DNA of 64,000 nucleotides from Monoplex corrugatus (GCA_030674185.1 JAPXFY010000031.1:41057532-41121531), one strand, 5' to 3'. Positions 29,175 through 55,433 are shown, counted from the first letter of the stretch. Numbers and translations are program-made. Notes: generated by a model from the letters alone, not told the origin.

Positions 29175-29345
29175 GGGAAAGTTTCAGTCTTTTTCTCCTC
29201 ATTTTTGTATCTGGTGTTTGTTTGCTTGTGAACTTACGCTTGATAAAAAGGCCAGTTGGCCAAAAATTTGCGCCTGTCTTGTCTGGTTGTATTAAATACG
29301 CGCTCTTATTCTTTTTGTGTGTGTGTTTTTTCTGTTTCCTAATTA
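29175..29345 (+). repeat. REP-6 copy
   Basis: Landmarks TTTCAGTCTTTTTCTCCT, CGCTTGATAAAAAGGCCAG, TTGCGCCTGTCTTGTCTGG and TATTAAATACGCG, in the order seen at 38060..38230. Confidence 0.75.
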
Positions 29346-29924
29346 TCTAGCAGACTTACTGAGCCTACGCAAAACACATAGCACTGGTAAGACTTTGAAA
29401 TGAGATGGTGAGGGGGTGGAATAAACCGCTGATGCACTAAGCTGGGAGCTGCTGCCTATGCCTAATAAACAGTCTCGGACCAAACGGTGACAGTATTCTA
29501 GGGTAGGTTGGGGTATAGGGCGGTTCCTACACTTCTATTTAAGTGGTCTCACAATCCTACGATGAATACTGCCAGGCGAGCGGGGGCGCCCTAACTCCAA
29601 CCACTGAAGTCCTGGAAGCAGGGGATGGATGAATTATTTAGGAGGCGAAGGCAGAGTACTGCACAACAATCGGCTTCTACTTCAGGTTCATGGGCAGAAG
29701 ATTTCCATGGAAACCATGGAAGGACACCTGCACAGTATGATGTGCACTGCGCTTCGGGAAAGCAATGGCAACCTATCTGATGTATTTTTTTTTTGCCAAA
29801 AACTGCACAGAGCGGTTTGAGGGGAGGTTGTGGTGTCATAGAGTGCAGCGGCCAACACTGAACACGGTGACGCCTACACGTGAGACACTGAACTGACATC
29901 ACCAAACTGATTGAAGATGGGAAG
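29346..29924. other. unassigned sequence
   Basis: Non-repetitive within this window. Open stretches exist on both strands, but none shows a recognisable domain or splice-supported exon. It may be an older mobile-element body, since a TIR element abuts it. Confidence 0.3.
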
Positions 29925-30537
29925 TAATTGTGACCTCCCACCACGAAATCAGTCTTAACTCGCAGTCAGTCGAACAGCATTAGGAGCTGAAAAGGTGACT
30001 GAGGATCTATCTGGGGTGTTTTGACTTTTTCTCAAAATTGATGTCTGTAGACTGTAATCTATCCCCCACAGAATTTTTTTTTCTGGAAAAAATATTATTT
30101 ATCAATTTAAAATGGTATTTTAATGCACTGATCGCAGCAGAAAGAACACAGTTCCTACCAAGTACCTACTTTTGTCTCTTATTATGAATCGTAACCTGTG
30201 CATGTACCCGCATATGTAATACACTGACGGAAAGCTCTTTGGTGCACCTTTCAGATAATGACAGCTAAAATTAGAAACAAACTGGGTCAAAACCACCAAA
30301 TAAAGAAATTTAAGGAAAATCTGAAGTCAGCACACAAAAACTTAGAGGCCGTTTTCTCAAAATGGCCCTCATACAACTTAATGACTTTAAGTATACATAA
30401 CTTCTACATTGTTTTGAGTACAAACTTTATTTAAGTACCAAAATAATCATCAGAATGTACACTTTCCAGTGATATGTATATCTCAAAATGCCCAATATGC
30501 TAGTTAAGACTGATTTCGTGCTGGCAGGTCACAATTA
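29925..30537. mobile_element. nonautonomous DNA transposon with ~36-bp terminal inverted repeats
   Basis: The left end TAATTGTGACCTCCCACCAC, then GAAATCAGTCTTAACT (29925..29960), is the near-perfect inverse of the right end AGTTAAGACTGATTTC ... GGTCACAATTA (30502..30537). There are only two or three mismatches. The 613-bp interior is AT-rich with no ORF. The boundary bases are compatible with a TA target, but that dinucleotide lies inside the repeat, so the superfamily is undecided. Confidence 0.8.
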
Positions 30538-31570
30538 TGTTGAGGGCCGGGAATTAACTCGAGGCATCAGATCTTGAGTCCAGGACTGTAATAAAAGAAC
30601 CAACCAGTCCAGGCAAATGCATTGCCTTACTAACAGTTTCTCTCTCTCCGCGTACATCTCCGTCTGAAATAGATACACACAGAAATAAATACAGGTGAAT
30701 TCTTTATATATCATTTGAGATCGATTGTTGCTGTTCATTTTCGTATTCAGTTCAACGCATTGAAAACAAATATTATAAAAATGTCGAGTGTGTTCGCGGC
30801 GAACAGTTCACACTGTTTCACTGTTTATTTTACTGCAAAATGTTACGTTCTTTTCTACAAAAAAAAATGTTTACGCAAGAAAACTATTCTCAAACTCATT
30901 TTAAAGAAGTAACATCAGATCAATCTTTGTTAGTTAAAATTTCAGAATCATTGGTTCACAGTCCTGTTAATGCATTATTTTAAGTTTATGCAGTTTGTAG
31001 TTTAGTGTTAAAATTTCCCTTCACATTGTTGAAGTTTATTGTTAGTGTTAAGTTCTGTTCCATTTTTCTATTCTTCCACCTACTTTTGACTTTTTACTCT
31101 TCTCCCCTCTGCCCTCAATCCAACCCGCCCAACTATCATCCTCCATTTTTTTTTTTCCACCGTCTAATATCACTTGTAGTGAAAAGACGTTAAGTCAAAG
31201 AACGAATAGGTGTGCAGGGAGAAAGGAAAGCTACTGTCGTTTCGCTTTGATTGCTGCCTTATGACCAGGGAGGTTAGAAATGTCTGTTTTCTGTCGTGAC
31301 TGCTTGACAACCCAACGTCTTACCAATACTGGCAACCTTATTCATCAGACGGTGATTTGTATTGCCTTGCAGTTGTCCTGAACCCATTTTTACGGTTCTG
31401 ATTTACTGAAATGGACCATACGATCACCATTTTCCCATCCCAGTGAGGTCTGGGCTTTGCGGCTGCACGTATGCCTTTTTTGTTTTTTTTTATATTTATT
31501 TATTTGTTTGTTTATTTGTTTTATTTTACTTCATTATATATATATATATATATATGCCTATATATATGCC

Positions 31571-31601
<31 letters not shown>

Positions 31602-31834
31602 TATGTATATATACATTATTCAAAATGTTTTAATTCTTCTTTCACAAGACAGGCCTAGCCGTGTCTGACTAAGTTTTTGTTTTTTGTTGTTTTTTTTCTC
31701 CAGGGACTCCGATTTTCCCTTCAGCCCCTTGGCTGTTGGTTTAGGGTGTTTTTCTTCCTATTCCAAGGTCAGACCTGATTCGTTGCACTAGGCACTATCC
31801 ATTTACAACAGCCATACCTCTTTGTCATCTGACG
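30538..31834. other. AT-rich intergenic sequence with (TA)n
   Basis: (TA)n at 31535..31605 interrupted by TGCC. Otherwise no gene, RNA or repeat that I can support. Confidence 0.5.
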
Positions 31835-32045
31835 TCTCCGCTTGACAAAGGCCAGTTGGCAGAAAATATGCGCCTGTCTTGTCTGGCTGTATTAAATACG
31901 CGTTCTGATTCTTTTTTTGGGTTTTTGTTTCGTTTTGTTTTGTTTTCCCTCCCCCCCCCCCCCCCCCCCCTTTTTTTTTTTTTTTTCTTTTTCTTTTTCC
32001 TGGTTCCTGTTTGCTTGAATGCGGGCAGTCACATTTATTTTGGAA
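31835..32045 (+). repeat. REP-6 copy with poly-C/poly-T insertion
   Basis: CGCTTGACAAAGGCCAGTTGG at 31831 and TATTAAATACGCGTTCTG at 31889. A C20-plus/T20-plus tract follows (31950..31996), then GGTTCCTGTTTGCTTGAATG. Confidence 0.75.
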
Positions 32046-32164
32046 CTAATTTGAAAGTAAAATTTTCGAAAAAAATATCTCAGGAAAGTCGTTCATTAAA
32101 AAACAAAAAAACAAAAAACAAAAAAACAAAAAAAAAACACATTTCACACGACACACATAGAGAA

Positions 32165-32262
32165 TCCTTCTCCATCACATGGCACATGTGACGTTAGTGC
32201 ATATACAATTCATTCCGAGCGCGGAAACATCATCTTGAGAAACTGAAACTAAAATTGAAACA
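32165..32262 (+). repeat. SINE-4, 3' part
   Basis: CATTCCGAGCGCGGAAACATC and the GAAACTGAAACTAAAATTG tail. The 5' half, including the TTAA site, is absent. Confidence 0.65.
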
Positions 32263-32284
32263 TAGATCACGAATATAGTTTATC

Positions 32285-32445
32285 GTTACTGAGTCGTGGC
32301 TCCTACTTTCCCCCTTCACATTTCAAGGCTAGAGCGTAGGGTTTCGTGCCGGCTCAAGAAGTCTAATTGCTGGCAGTTTTGGGTGAAGCGCATATGGAAT
32401 TGTCCGAGTGTGATGATTTCTTCTGGCGCTTCGAAGGCCTGCAAA
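32285..32445 (+). mobile_element. SINE-3, 3' part
   Basis: It matches the SINE-3 body from CACATTTCAAGGC through GTGTCCGAGTGTGATGA-like sequence at 32400..32416. The tRNA-like head is missing. Confidence 0.55.
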
Positions 32446-32489
32446 AACAGTTTATTTTTAGAACAAATTGGGGAAAGCTCTCACCTGTC

Positions 32490-34571
32490 TCACCTGTCGG
32501 CGTCACCGGGAACAGTGTTGGCCGCTGCACATGATGTCCTCACAAGTTGCCTCCAGCACTCTCGATCTTGGCTAAGTCTGACCACCTCCTGGAGTTTCTT
32601 GCCACTGATGTTTGTGATGTTTCTAGCAAGTGATGCAGGTGGCCGTCCTCTGTTTCTCTTTCCTTCCACTTTACCTTGGAGGACAGTGGACATCAAGTCT
32701 GTTCTCTCATTACGGATTGCGTGTCCAACATATTTCAGTTTCCTCCGTTGTATGAGTACTAGAAGCTTGCGTGTAGTACCCAACTCATTCAGTATGCTTT
32801 CATTTGAGCGCCTATCCGTCCATTTGACCCTCAGCAGTCTTCGGTAAAACCACAGCTCTGCTGCTTCCACTCGTCTTTCATCCTCTTTCTTCATTGTCCA
32901 TGCCTCGCAGCCGTATAACATCACTGGCCAGACAAGACATTTTAAGAGTTTTATCTTAAGGTCTGCTGTTATGCTGTGGTCTTTCCAAATATTGTTCAAT
33001 TGAACCATACTGTTCTTGGCCATTCCAATTCTCATCTTTATGTCTTTTGAGCATGTTCCATCGTGTGTCTTGACTGAACCTAAATATCTAAAGTCCTTGA
33101 CATTTTCTAGAGGGACTTGGTTTAGCATGATCTGGTCCTGTCTAGTGTTATATTTGCCTGCAACATGCATAACCTTTGTCTTCTTTGAATTTAAGTCCAG
33201 CCCAGCTGCCTTTCCAACCCGGTCTACCCTGTACAGGATCCTCCTAGAGCCTGTAATGTTGTCTGCCAGTAATCCTGTGTCATCTGCGTAGCGTAAATTT
33301 GACAGGTTTCTACCACCAATATTTACTCCCATGTCTTCTATGTCTGCTTCTCTCATGATATGTTCAGTGTATATGCTGAAGAGATGTGGAGACAGGATGC
33401 AACCTTGCCTTACCCCTTTAGTGATGTTAAAAAATTTGCAGTTTTGATTATTCCATCTGATTGTTGCTTTTTGATCATTATATAATGAAGCTATGAGGGA
33501 AACCAGATGTCTTGGAAAACCCATTTTGATCATGAAGTGGAAAAGACTTTGGTGAATCACGCTATCAAATGCTTTGCTGTAGTCAATGAAAACGATGAAC
33601 ATCTCTTGGTCTGTGTTTCTAATCTTTTCTATCAATATCTGGAGTACAAACAGCATATCTATTGTTCCCCTGTTTTTCCTATAGCCTGCCTGACAGTCGG
33701 ATAGCTCTTCCTCTACTTTTGGCTTTAACCTGTTTAAAATTATTATCAGCAGTATTTTACTGGCATGACTGATCAGTGCAATTGTTCTATAATTGTTGCA
33801 GTCTTTGACATTTCCACTCTTATGTAACATGACAAATTCTTGGAGCTTCCAGTCTGTAGGCCACTGACAAGTCTTCCATATCTTGCAGCATAAGTGATGC
33901 ATTACTTTGAGTCCACCATCACCTGAGTGTTTCAACAACTCTCCAGGAATATTGTCAAGACCAGGAGACTTTCTGCATTTTAGATCTTTAATGGCAGATT
34001 CAACTTCGCTGAGCAGAGGTTCAGGTTCCGTATCTCCAGGGATCAATTCCAAATTTGGCTCTAAATTATTTTCATGGCTGTCAGGCTTGCCAAAAAGTGA
34101 TGTGCCATATTCGTTCCACCTATCCAAGACATCATCTGGTTCAGTCAGAGTGTGACCATCCTTGTTGTTGATGCATTGGTTTGTTGCTTTGAAATTTGTT
34201 TTTTTCACTTTTTTTATTTGTTTGAAGAGCTCCCTCGACTTCCTGTTTTCGTTGTGTTCATTGATTTTACTGCATTCTTGTGCCAGCCAATTTGCTTTGT
34301 CTCTTCTGACTTTACTTTTTATTTCCCTTTTCAGTGCTGAGTATTTTTCCCGCTCTCCCTGCTTTCGAGCTTGACTTTTCTTTTCTGCCAGATCTATCAC
34401 TTCCTGACTTATGTAGGGCTTAGCTTTTTTCCTTTTTTCTTCTTTTCCTAGTTTTTCTTCAGAGATTTTGGTCAGTGTGTTTTTTATGTCTGTCCAGATT
34501 TCATCAGGATATGAGTCATTTTCATCCCAAACTTCAAGTAACTTTAAACTACTTGCTTGTACTTTTGCTAA
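32490..34571 (-). CDS. non-LTR retrotransposon reverse transcriptase, 5'-truncated but open
   Basis: A single uninterrupted minus-strand frame of about 694 codons. An N-terminal basic region leads into the RT domain: KSPGLDNIPGELLK (fingers), FIDYSKAFDSV (motif A with catalytic Asp), GVRQGCILSPHLF (motif B) and LRYADDTGLLAD (motif C with both Asp). A thumb and C-terminal region follows with LYGCEAWT and GKRNRGRP. The upstream endonuclease domain is absent; the frame opens after a TGA at 34572, so the insertion is 5'-truncated. The TGA stop at 32490 lies at the start of a short AGGTGAGAC/AGGTGAGAG tail. Related in layout to the RTE-like copies but clearly a different family. A young insertion is inferred from the lack of stops. 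It ends about 200 bp upstream of GTF2E2 and is antisense to it. Confidence 0.9.
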   Translation of the reverse strand, partial: LAKVQASSLKLLEVWDENDSYPDEIWTDIKNTLTKISEEKLGKEEKRKKAKPYISQEVIDLAEKKSQARKQGEREKYSALKREIKSKVRRDKANWLAQECSKINEHNENRKSRELFKQIKKVKKTNFKATNQCINNKDGHTLTEPDDVLDRWNEYGTSLFGKPDSHENNLEPNLELIPGDTEPEPLLSEVESAIKDLKCRKSPGLDNIPGELLKHSGDGGLKVMHHLCCKIWKTCQWPTDWKLQEFVMLHKSGNVKDCNNYRTIALISHASKILLIIILNRLKPKVEEELSDCQAGYRKNRGTIDMLFVLQILIEKIRNTDQEMFIVFIDYSKAFDSVIHQSLFHFMIKMGFPRHLVSLIASLYNDQKATIRWNNQNCKFFNITKGVRQGCILSPHLFSIYTEHIMREADIEDMGVNIGGRNLSNLRYADDTGLLADNITGSRRILYRVDRVGKAAGLDLNSKKTKVMHVAGKYNTRQDQIMLNQVPLENVKDFRYLGSVKTHDGTCSKDIKMRIGMAKNSMVQLNNIWKDHSITADLKIKLLKCLVWPVMLYGCEAWTMKKEDERRVEAAELWFYRRLLRVKWTDRRSNESILNELGTTRKLLVLIQRRKLKYVGHAIRNERTDLMSTVLQGKVEGKRNRGRPPASLARNITNISGKKLQEVVRLSQDRECWRQLVRTSCAAANTVPGDADR

Positions 34572-34777
34572 TCATTGCATATGATGAACTTACAAAATGG
34601 GGAAAGCTATTATACAAAAATACTCTAATGGGGAAGTCACTCTGCAATCACCGATCACAGTAGTTGCCCAGAATGGCGTCGCAGTAAGCAGATCAAACGA
34701 ACAGGATTGATCGCACTAATTTTTCTAGCATTGTTCTTGTTTTGTTGATTCAGTGTAGGATCAGTCAAATATTTTCA
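34572..34777 (+). promoter_or_regulatory. GTF2E2 5' region (promoter/5' UTR)
   Basis: Only about 206 bases separate the LINE end from the GTF2E2 ATG, so the core promoter or 5' UTR must lie here or in a more distal exon. No TATA box is evident. An AG at 34752 after a T-rich run could be an acceptor for a 5' UTR intron. Confidence 0.4.
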
Positions 34778-49985
<15,208 letters not shown>

Positions 49986-50142
49986 CCCTGAAGACATTGG
50001 ACCCATGTGACGAGAGGCACAAGTGGTGTGGAAGGGGGAGTAGGGGGGACAGGGGGAGATATTTTTAACCTTGCATAGATCTTTGAATCGAAACTAATTT
50101 ACTTGTAGAAGTATTTTGTATAAAACTCTGTGTGTTTGTGCT

Positions 50143-50175
<33 letters not shown>

Positions 50176-50510
50176 GTGTTCTGTGTGTACATCTGCGTGT
50201 GAGAGTGTGCATCTTGTATCTGTATGAGCTTGATAGCGTGTGTGTTTACATGTTACAAGTTTGTGATGACCGATTGACATATAAACTCAGTATCATATAA
50301 CGGTTCATTTCTAATGCTTCTTTCACTCTGTGTCATAGTATATATCAGGGCTTAAAACATTCCGCGTCTGGGCGGAATTCGCGATTTTGGTTTGTCAAAA
50401 AAAACAAAACAACAACAACAAAAAAAACCAACCCCGAAAGGAGCAAGGCATCCATGATCGGCTTGCAAGCGTTCATAGCAACAGCGTGCAAGTTATGGCC
50501 CCTGATTTTT
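49986..50510 (+). other. GTF2E2 3' UTR and downstream
   Basis: (GT)n at 50129..50180. No AATAAA recognised near the stop; the cleavage site is unknown. The following sequence is non-coding. Confidence 0.4.
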
Positions 50511-50514
50511 CTTG

Positions 50515-50765
50515 AAGAAGTTTCCGGTGTGTGTATGTTTTAGTGTCCTTAGTTATGTATAAGATTGTATTCACATATATTTTTTTCGCCCATGTGTGAT
50601 AAAATTTATGTGTTTACAGCAATTTTTATGCGCTAAATATCTCTTGAAATTATGTCCAGAAAGCGCGAAATGGCATAGATTTACACTTGGTTTTTAAAAA
50701 ATTTTCCCCCCACCCCTAGTTTCAGTGGTTTTTTCCTCCTCCTGTTTTAAGCCCTGATATATGTT
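50515..50765 (+). repeat. diverged REP-5 3' fragment
   Basis: GTATGTTTTAGTGTCCTTAG, a TGTGATAAAATTTATG block and TTTTAAGCCCTGATAT match REP-5 in order, with insertions. Confidence 0.5.
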
Positions 50766-50855
50766 TCCATGATTGTGGTAGGGGGTGTCATGTATTTGAT
50801 TTACATGTGTCTGCCTTTGCCTTTGGCTTGTAATAAGCTGACATAACATTGACAC

Positions 50856-51924
50856 TTAACTCACTCGGTACGGAGAGTTTTTCCCCTTGCGTTTCCCCAG
50901 GTACGGCCCATTTTGAAGGGTTAGGAAAAAAATCACAAAAAATACAAAACATAAAGAAACAAAATGAAACTTTCAGATCTGAATATTTACATGCTGGGTT
51001 AGTTCATGCCAAAATATTGAAGTTCTTCCTTGAATATTTCTTCATCATGTGCCATGTTGAAAATACCCCAAATTTTGTGGTCTGGATCACTGTACAGTCA
51101 GTCACTCTGATCAGCTCCATGAACACACAGTCAAAGGTGAGAAGGTCTTTGTATGCACAAAACAACATGAATAAAGTAGACTTTGCTCAGGATAAAAAAA
51201 AAAGATTATTAGTGATATTATATGAATAAATGTTACAAATTGTTACACAGGGGAATTATGGGGGCGTGGTACTCAAATGAGACATGCAGGCCACAAGAGC
51301 CAGAGAAAGACGCAAAGTGGGAGAAAAACTAAAATCTTCGCGCCAGTCATGCATTCATAAAGTGAATGAAACCTCCATCAGACATGGACTCGCTGTACTT
51401 GGCCTGCTGACTGCTCGCCTCTCATGACGTGTACGCCCACCTCCCTTTCCCACTTCACTGTCGTCTGAAACTGGGTCACTGTCAGTACCTTCTTGCTGGC
51501 AGCTTCCATCACTTGATACACTTTCACCATTATCTTCAGCATACTCCTCGATGTCCAATCCTTCAGTTTGAAACACTTCAATCACTTTAGCAGCAGTAAA
51601 ACGCGGCCATCGCGATCTAATTTGTTTGAAAACTCATACTCGCCTGCGACGCCATTTTCGACAGAATGCAGATTAGCAAGTCATTCGGGGTGCCGAAGAC
51701 AATCGCTTCCCGACGAGTGTAGTGTTACAGGAATCTCACGAAGTAACTTTCCACTTGACCCTTGACATGTTTGCAGTGACCACTGTGGCTATGGTAAGCA
51801 TGCAGGCTCAAAAGGGGAGCGTTTGAAAAATTTTTAATTATCGTAACCGTTATAGCGTTCCGTCGTATGCAACCGTGCCTTTCATCACGACCGCTGTAGC
51901 GTTCCGTCGTACCGAGTGAGTTAA
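50856..51924. mobile_element. piggyBac-like element with TTAA ends (1069 bp)
   Basis: The left end TTAACTCACTCGGTACGG and right end CGTACCGAGTGAGTTAA form 13-bp terminal inverted repeats next to TTAA. That is the length and target typical of piggyBac. The interior has a minus-strand open segment resembling the acidic N-terminus of a piggyBac transposase but lacks the catalytic domain, so the element is a deletion derivative. Confidence 0.8.
51355..51633 (-). pseudogene. piggyBac transposase N-terminal remnant
   Basis: Open minus-strand segment with RFTAAKVIEVFQ, then an acidic Ser/Asp-rich run (DIEEYAEDNGES, DSDPVSDDSE). An N-terminal RFT(A) motif followed by a D/S/E-rich stretch is usual in piggyBac-family transposases. 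A likely ATG at about 51670 is out of frame with this segment, so at least one frameshift separates them. The DDD catalytic core is absent. Confidence 0.55.
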
Positions 51925-52570
51925 TGATCTCACATTTCACCATTACCATCATCATCATTGGGATTTAAATGGATCTGTGACCAAGAATGTTTCGTCTTTC
52001 CCAAAGAGGGGCAATTGTAAAGCATTCTGCAACATGTAGACCTATTTGTAAAATATTGTGCTTACTAGTGTCACTTGGATTTAATATCATGGAGTTAGAG
52101 CAGTCAGTTGCTGAAGGTATATATTTTCCTGCATCTTGAGGTTTTGTTTTCAATCACACAACAAAGTGTATAATTTCTGTTCTCTTTAGAATGTGTGTGT
52201 GTGTGTGTGTGTGTGTGTGTTCTGAAAGTGGTATGTAGAGGAAGTTGGTAATTTGTGTGTGTGTGTGAGAGAGAGAGAGATCTGAAAGTGGTAAGCAGAG
52301 ATAGTCAGTACCTTCAGTACAGCCTGAATTTAAATTTCAGTTTATAGTTATTGACATCAAGTTCATCGATGGTTCTCTATGTTACCCATTCCATTTTGAC
52401 TGTGTGGCACTTAGTATTCACTTACTTCATTTTTATCACATCACAGTGGATTTTCTGCATGAAATTCACACTGCTCTCAGTGGGGAAGAAGGCATCGACG
52501 CAGTGCAGCGCCACACATTTTATTCTTCTTTCTGTATGTGTATTTCTGTTTACCAATTTTTTTTTTGCTA
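51925..52570. other. non-coding sequence with short (GT)/(GA) repeats
   Basis: (GT)n at 52192..52220 and 52255..52266 with GA to 52280. AAAGTGGTA(T/A)G(T/C)AGAG repeats flank both. No gene recognised. Confidence 0.4.
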
Positions 52571-52571
52571 C

Positions 52572-52780
52572 AGAATTTTGCCAGGGACAACTCTTTGGAT
52601 GCTGTGGGATCTTATACATGCGCTAAGTGTGTGTTGCCCCCGGGACTTTGGTTTATCATCTCATCCGAAAGATCAGCACTCAGGGGAGGGGAAGACAGCT
52701 CGATGTCTGATTCTTGATTGGAGCTGGGGTTTCTCACATCTGTGGCAGGTGCTTTTACTATAAGGCCACACACTCTTCTG
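52572..52780 (+). repeat. possible SINE 3' region
   Basis: Contains GGGACTTTGGTTTATCATCT and CATCCGAAAGATCAGCACTC, which I associate with dispersed molluscan SINE sequence. Only one copy occurs here, so this rests on memory. Confidence 0.3.
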
Positions 52781-52839
52781 TTTCATGTTTGTGTTGTTGA
52801 TACATGACATTGTATATGAGGACTGAGCTGTCATATAAA

Positions 52840-53385
52840 TGGTATCCCCACCTTCCGGAAATTCTGTGCAAGAAATTTCCTCTTTTCTGTTATTCTTTGT
52901 GTATCTGCCTTGCTCTGTTTTTTGTTTGTTTGTTTTTTTTGCCTTGCTGTTTTGCTTTCTGCCATTTCTTCCTATCATTTTCTGCCTTGCTGGTTCATTC
53001 ACCTGTATGTGTTCGATAAAGTCTTACATACTTTGTCTTAGGATGGACAGTTGAAGTGCATTTTTGGCTCTAGGGAAATGTGATGTGCGGAAGCAATTTT
53101 AAGTAATTTAAGCCCTTTTTATTTTATGTTTTAGTGTCCTTAGTTATGTTTAAATTTGTACTTAGGTTTGTTTTTCTAAATCTCCTGTATGATAATTTAG
53201 ATGGAGTAGTCAGTGCCAAGGGAATCTCATCAGATTATGTGCGCAGATGCATTGATATGTGTACTTACTTTTCTTTTCCTTTTTTTTCCAGTTGAAGTAT
53301 TGTGTATGTTTTGAAATGGCTATAGCCCTGATACGGCTCTGTACAGTCGACTGGGCTGTAAACAAAAATAGCAGTAACAGTGTGA
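52840..53385 (+). repeat. REP-5 copy
   Basis: From ATCCCCACCTTCCGGAAATT to CGACTGGGCTGTAAAC, ending AAAATAGCAGTAACAG. Nearly full length. Confidence 0.8.
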
Positions 53386-53434
53386 GAGTTCTACAGCCCT
53401 GAAATGGTCCACAGTGGGCAGAGTGGCTGATTGG

Positions 53435-53735
53435 TTAACCCCTTCACTGCTGGCTAGAATGTATGCTGTGAAAATTTCTAGGAAAACTGAAACCTATAGT
53501 TTTTGTTCTCTCACATCTCCAAAACTATAGCAGATAACACTGATGAAGGAAATACACGTCAAGTAAAGCAGAAATGAAATGAACGAAGAGTGTTTGCTCA
53601 CCAGATTACAAGATTTAACTCCCCTGACGGGTCTTAATACTGCATGCTCCATTGTGTGGCACGTGTTGGACTGGGAAGTGTGAATGAAAGGGGCAGGGCA
53701 TATTTTGGGCCATGTGTCTCTTTCTGCATCCTGTC

Positions 53736-53783
<48 letters not shown>

Positions 53784-53986
53784 TGAGAAAGACATTGTGT
53801 AACAAAATGGTTTGATATTTGCAAATCATGATACTAAATGAATACTTGTTTATTTCTGATTCATTATATATATTTTTTCATATTTTTGGAGATACTGAAC
53901 CAAAGTCTTAGGTGTACTTTTCAGTTTTTCTGTAAGTTTTCTCAGCAAATATAGTAGCCAAAAGCTTTAGCAATGAAGGGCTTTAA
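53435..53986. mobile_element. third TTAA-ended element (552 bp)
   Basis: The left end TTAACCCCTTCACTGCT and right end AGCAATGAAGGGCTTTAA are imperfect inverted repeats bounded by TTAA. The interior is AT-rich with (GT)/(GA) at 53741..53784 and no ORF. Piggyback-type MITE by its ends. Distinct from the other two TTAA families. Confidence 0.65.
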
Positions 53987-54009
53987 TATGAGTGAATGAA
54001 CATGAATAT

Positions 54010-54470
54010 AACATTACAAAAAAATAAATAAATAAATAAATAAACTGTACATGCATGATGGCTGTTTTTCGTTTGTATGACATGACTGTGGATGTGTGCA
54101 TGCATACGATGGGTCAGGCAAGCACAACTGCTGATAGGTGATGAAAAAAAAACATGCAAGCACAAATGCCGCTTGACAGTCAAGATGCACAAACTGCCCC
54201 AAACTAAGCAGCTGATTTAAGAAGCTTTTCATGAAAAAAAAAATGGCAAAGGCTACCTTAAATTTGGTTGTAAGGCAACCATCCCCAATCCAACAAGCCA
54301 CAGTTGGTGGATGTCCTTCAGACATGGAGGTCAGCCATGAAATAGGCCAAACTTGTCTGGGTGAATAAGCGTCCAGGATTGACTGGTGATGGTCTTTATC
54401 AGGGTGGGGCGAAATGGCACTTTGCAGGGCCATACCTACAAAATATCCTTTATGTCTTATGACAAAGCCA
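54010..54470. other. unassigned sequence between mobile elements
   Basis: Short (AAAT)n at 54021..54042. The minus-strand 139-codon frame has no family resemblance. Confidence 0.3.
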
Positions 54471-54499
54471 TTGGGTGGATAAGGGAGCGTTCATGGTAA

Positions 54500-55375
54500 A
54501 CCCAGACGGTGAAACCATCAGGAGAAACCTAGAAGAATGCCCTGGATTGAAGGTTGGGGGAAAAATGTTAAACAACATTCGTTACGCAGATGACACCGTT
54601 GTAATTGCAGAAAATGAAAGGGACCTACAAAACCTTGAAATAGAAATAGAAAGCAAAAATAAAGGGTTGGAGCTAAATAGCAAGAAGTCGGACGTCATGG
54701 TAATCAGTTAAAAAAACAACAACAAAAAACAACAACAACATGAAATCCCCTCATGCAAAATAACAGCAAACGGCACAATTTTGAGATAGGTTGACAAGTT
54801 TAAATATCTGGTAACGGTCATCTCACCAGACGGCAAATGCACAACAGAAATAGCCAGCACAATCGGCCAAGCCAAAACAGCATTCAAGAAGATGAAAAGC
54901 ATTCTTACCAACAAATGCCAATCAATTAACATCAGGAAGAAAGTTCTTGAATGTTACATAGAACCAATAATGTTATATGGTTGTGAGGCATGGACAGTCA
55001 ACACGCAAAACTAGAACAAGATTGAGGCAGCTGAGATGTGGTTTCTAAGGAGGATGTTGAGAGTTCCATGGACAGCAAAGAAATGAGACAGTCTTGATGG
55101 AGGCAGACACAAGAAGATCATTGATCAGGAAGATTAGGAAAAGACAGGCAACATTTATAGGCCATCTTATTAGGAAAGGGGAACTAGAGCACCTAGTCAC
55201 AACAGGAAAGCTGGAGGGAAAGAGAGCACCAAGTAGACCCAGGGAGAAAATATTGGACGGACTTGTAGGGTGGTTGAGGACAGAAAGGGTGGAAGATGTG
55301 CTTGATGCAACAAGGGATAGATGCATATGGAGGGCCATGATTGCCAACGCCAGGCGGGAGGGCACATGATGTGAT
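54500..55375 (+). pseudogene. RTE-like LINE fragment with YADD box
   Basis: GETIRRNLEECPGLKVGGK, NIRYADDTVVIAENE (54581..54625), then the C-terminal region to GGGCACATGATG at 55359..55370. It has an A-rich insertion at 54708..54740 with a stop, and a short deletion at about 55085. Non-functional. Confidence 0.9.
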
Positions 55376-55433
55376 GATCACTCAGTATTTCTATGGCTGT
55401 CAAGTGGCTTCTGGAGTTTGGGAGTGACTGGAG

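Noticed and set aside
51568..51765. Plus-strand 65-codon frame inside the 50856 element
   Set aside because: It overlaps the better supported minus-strand piggyBac-like remnant in the opposite sense and has no recognisable motif.
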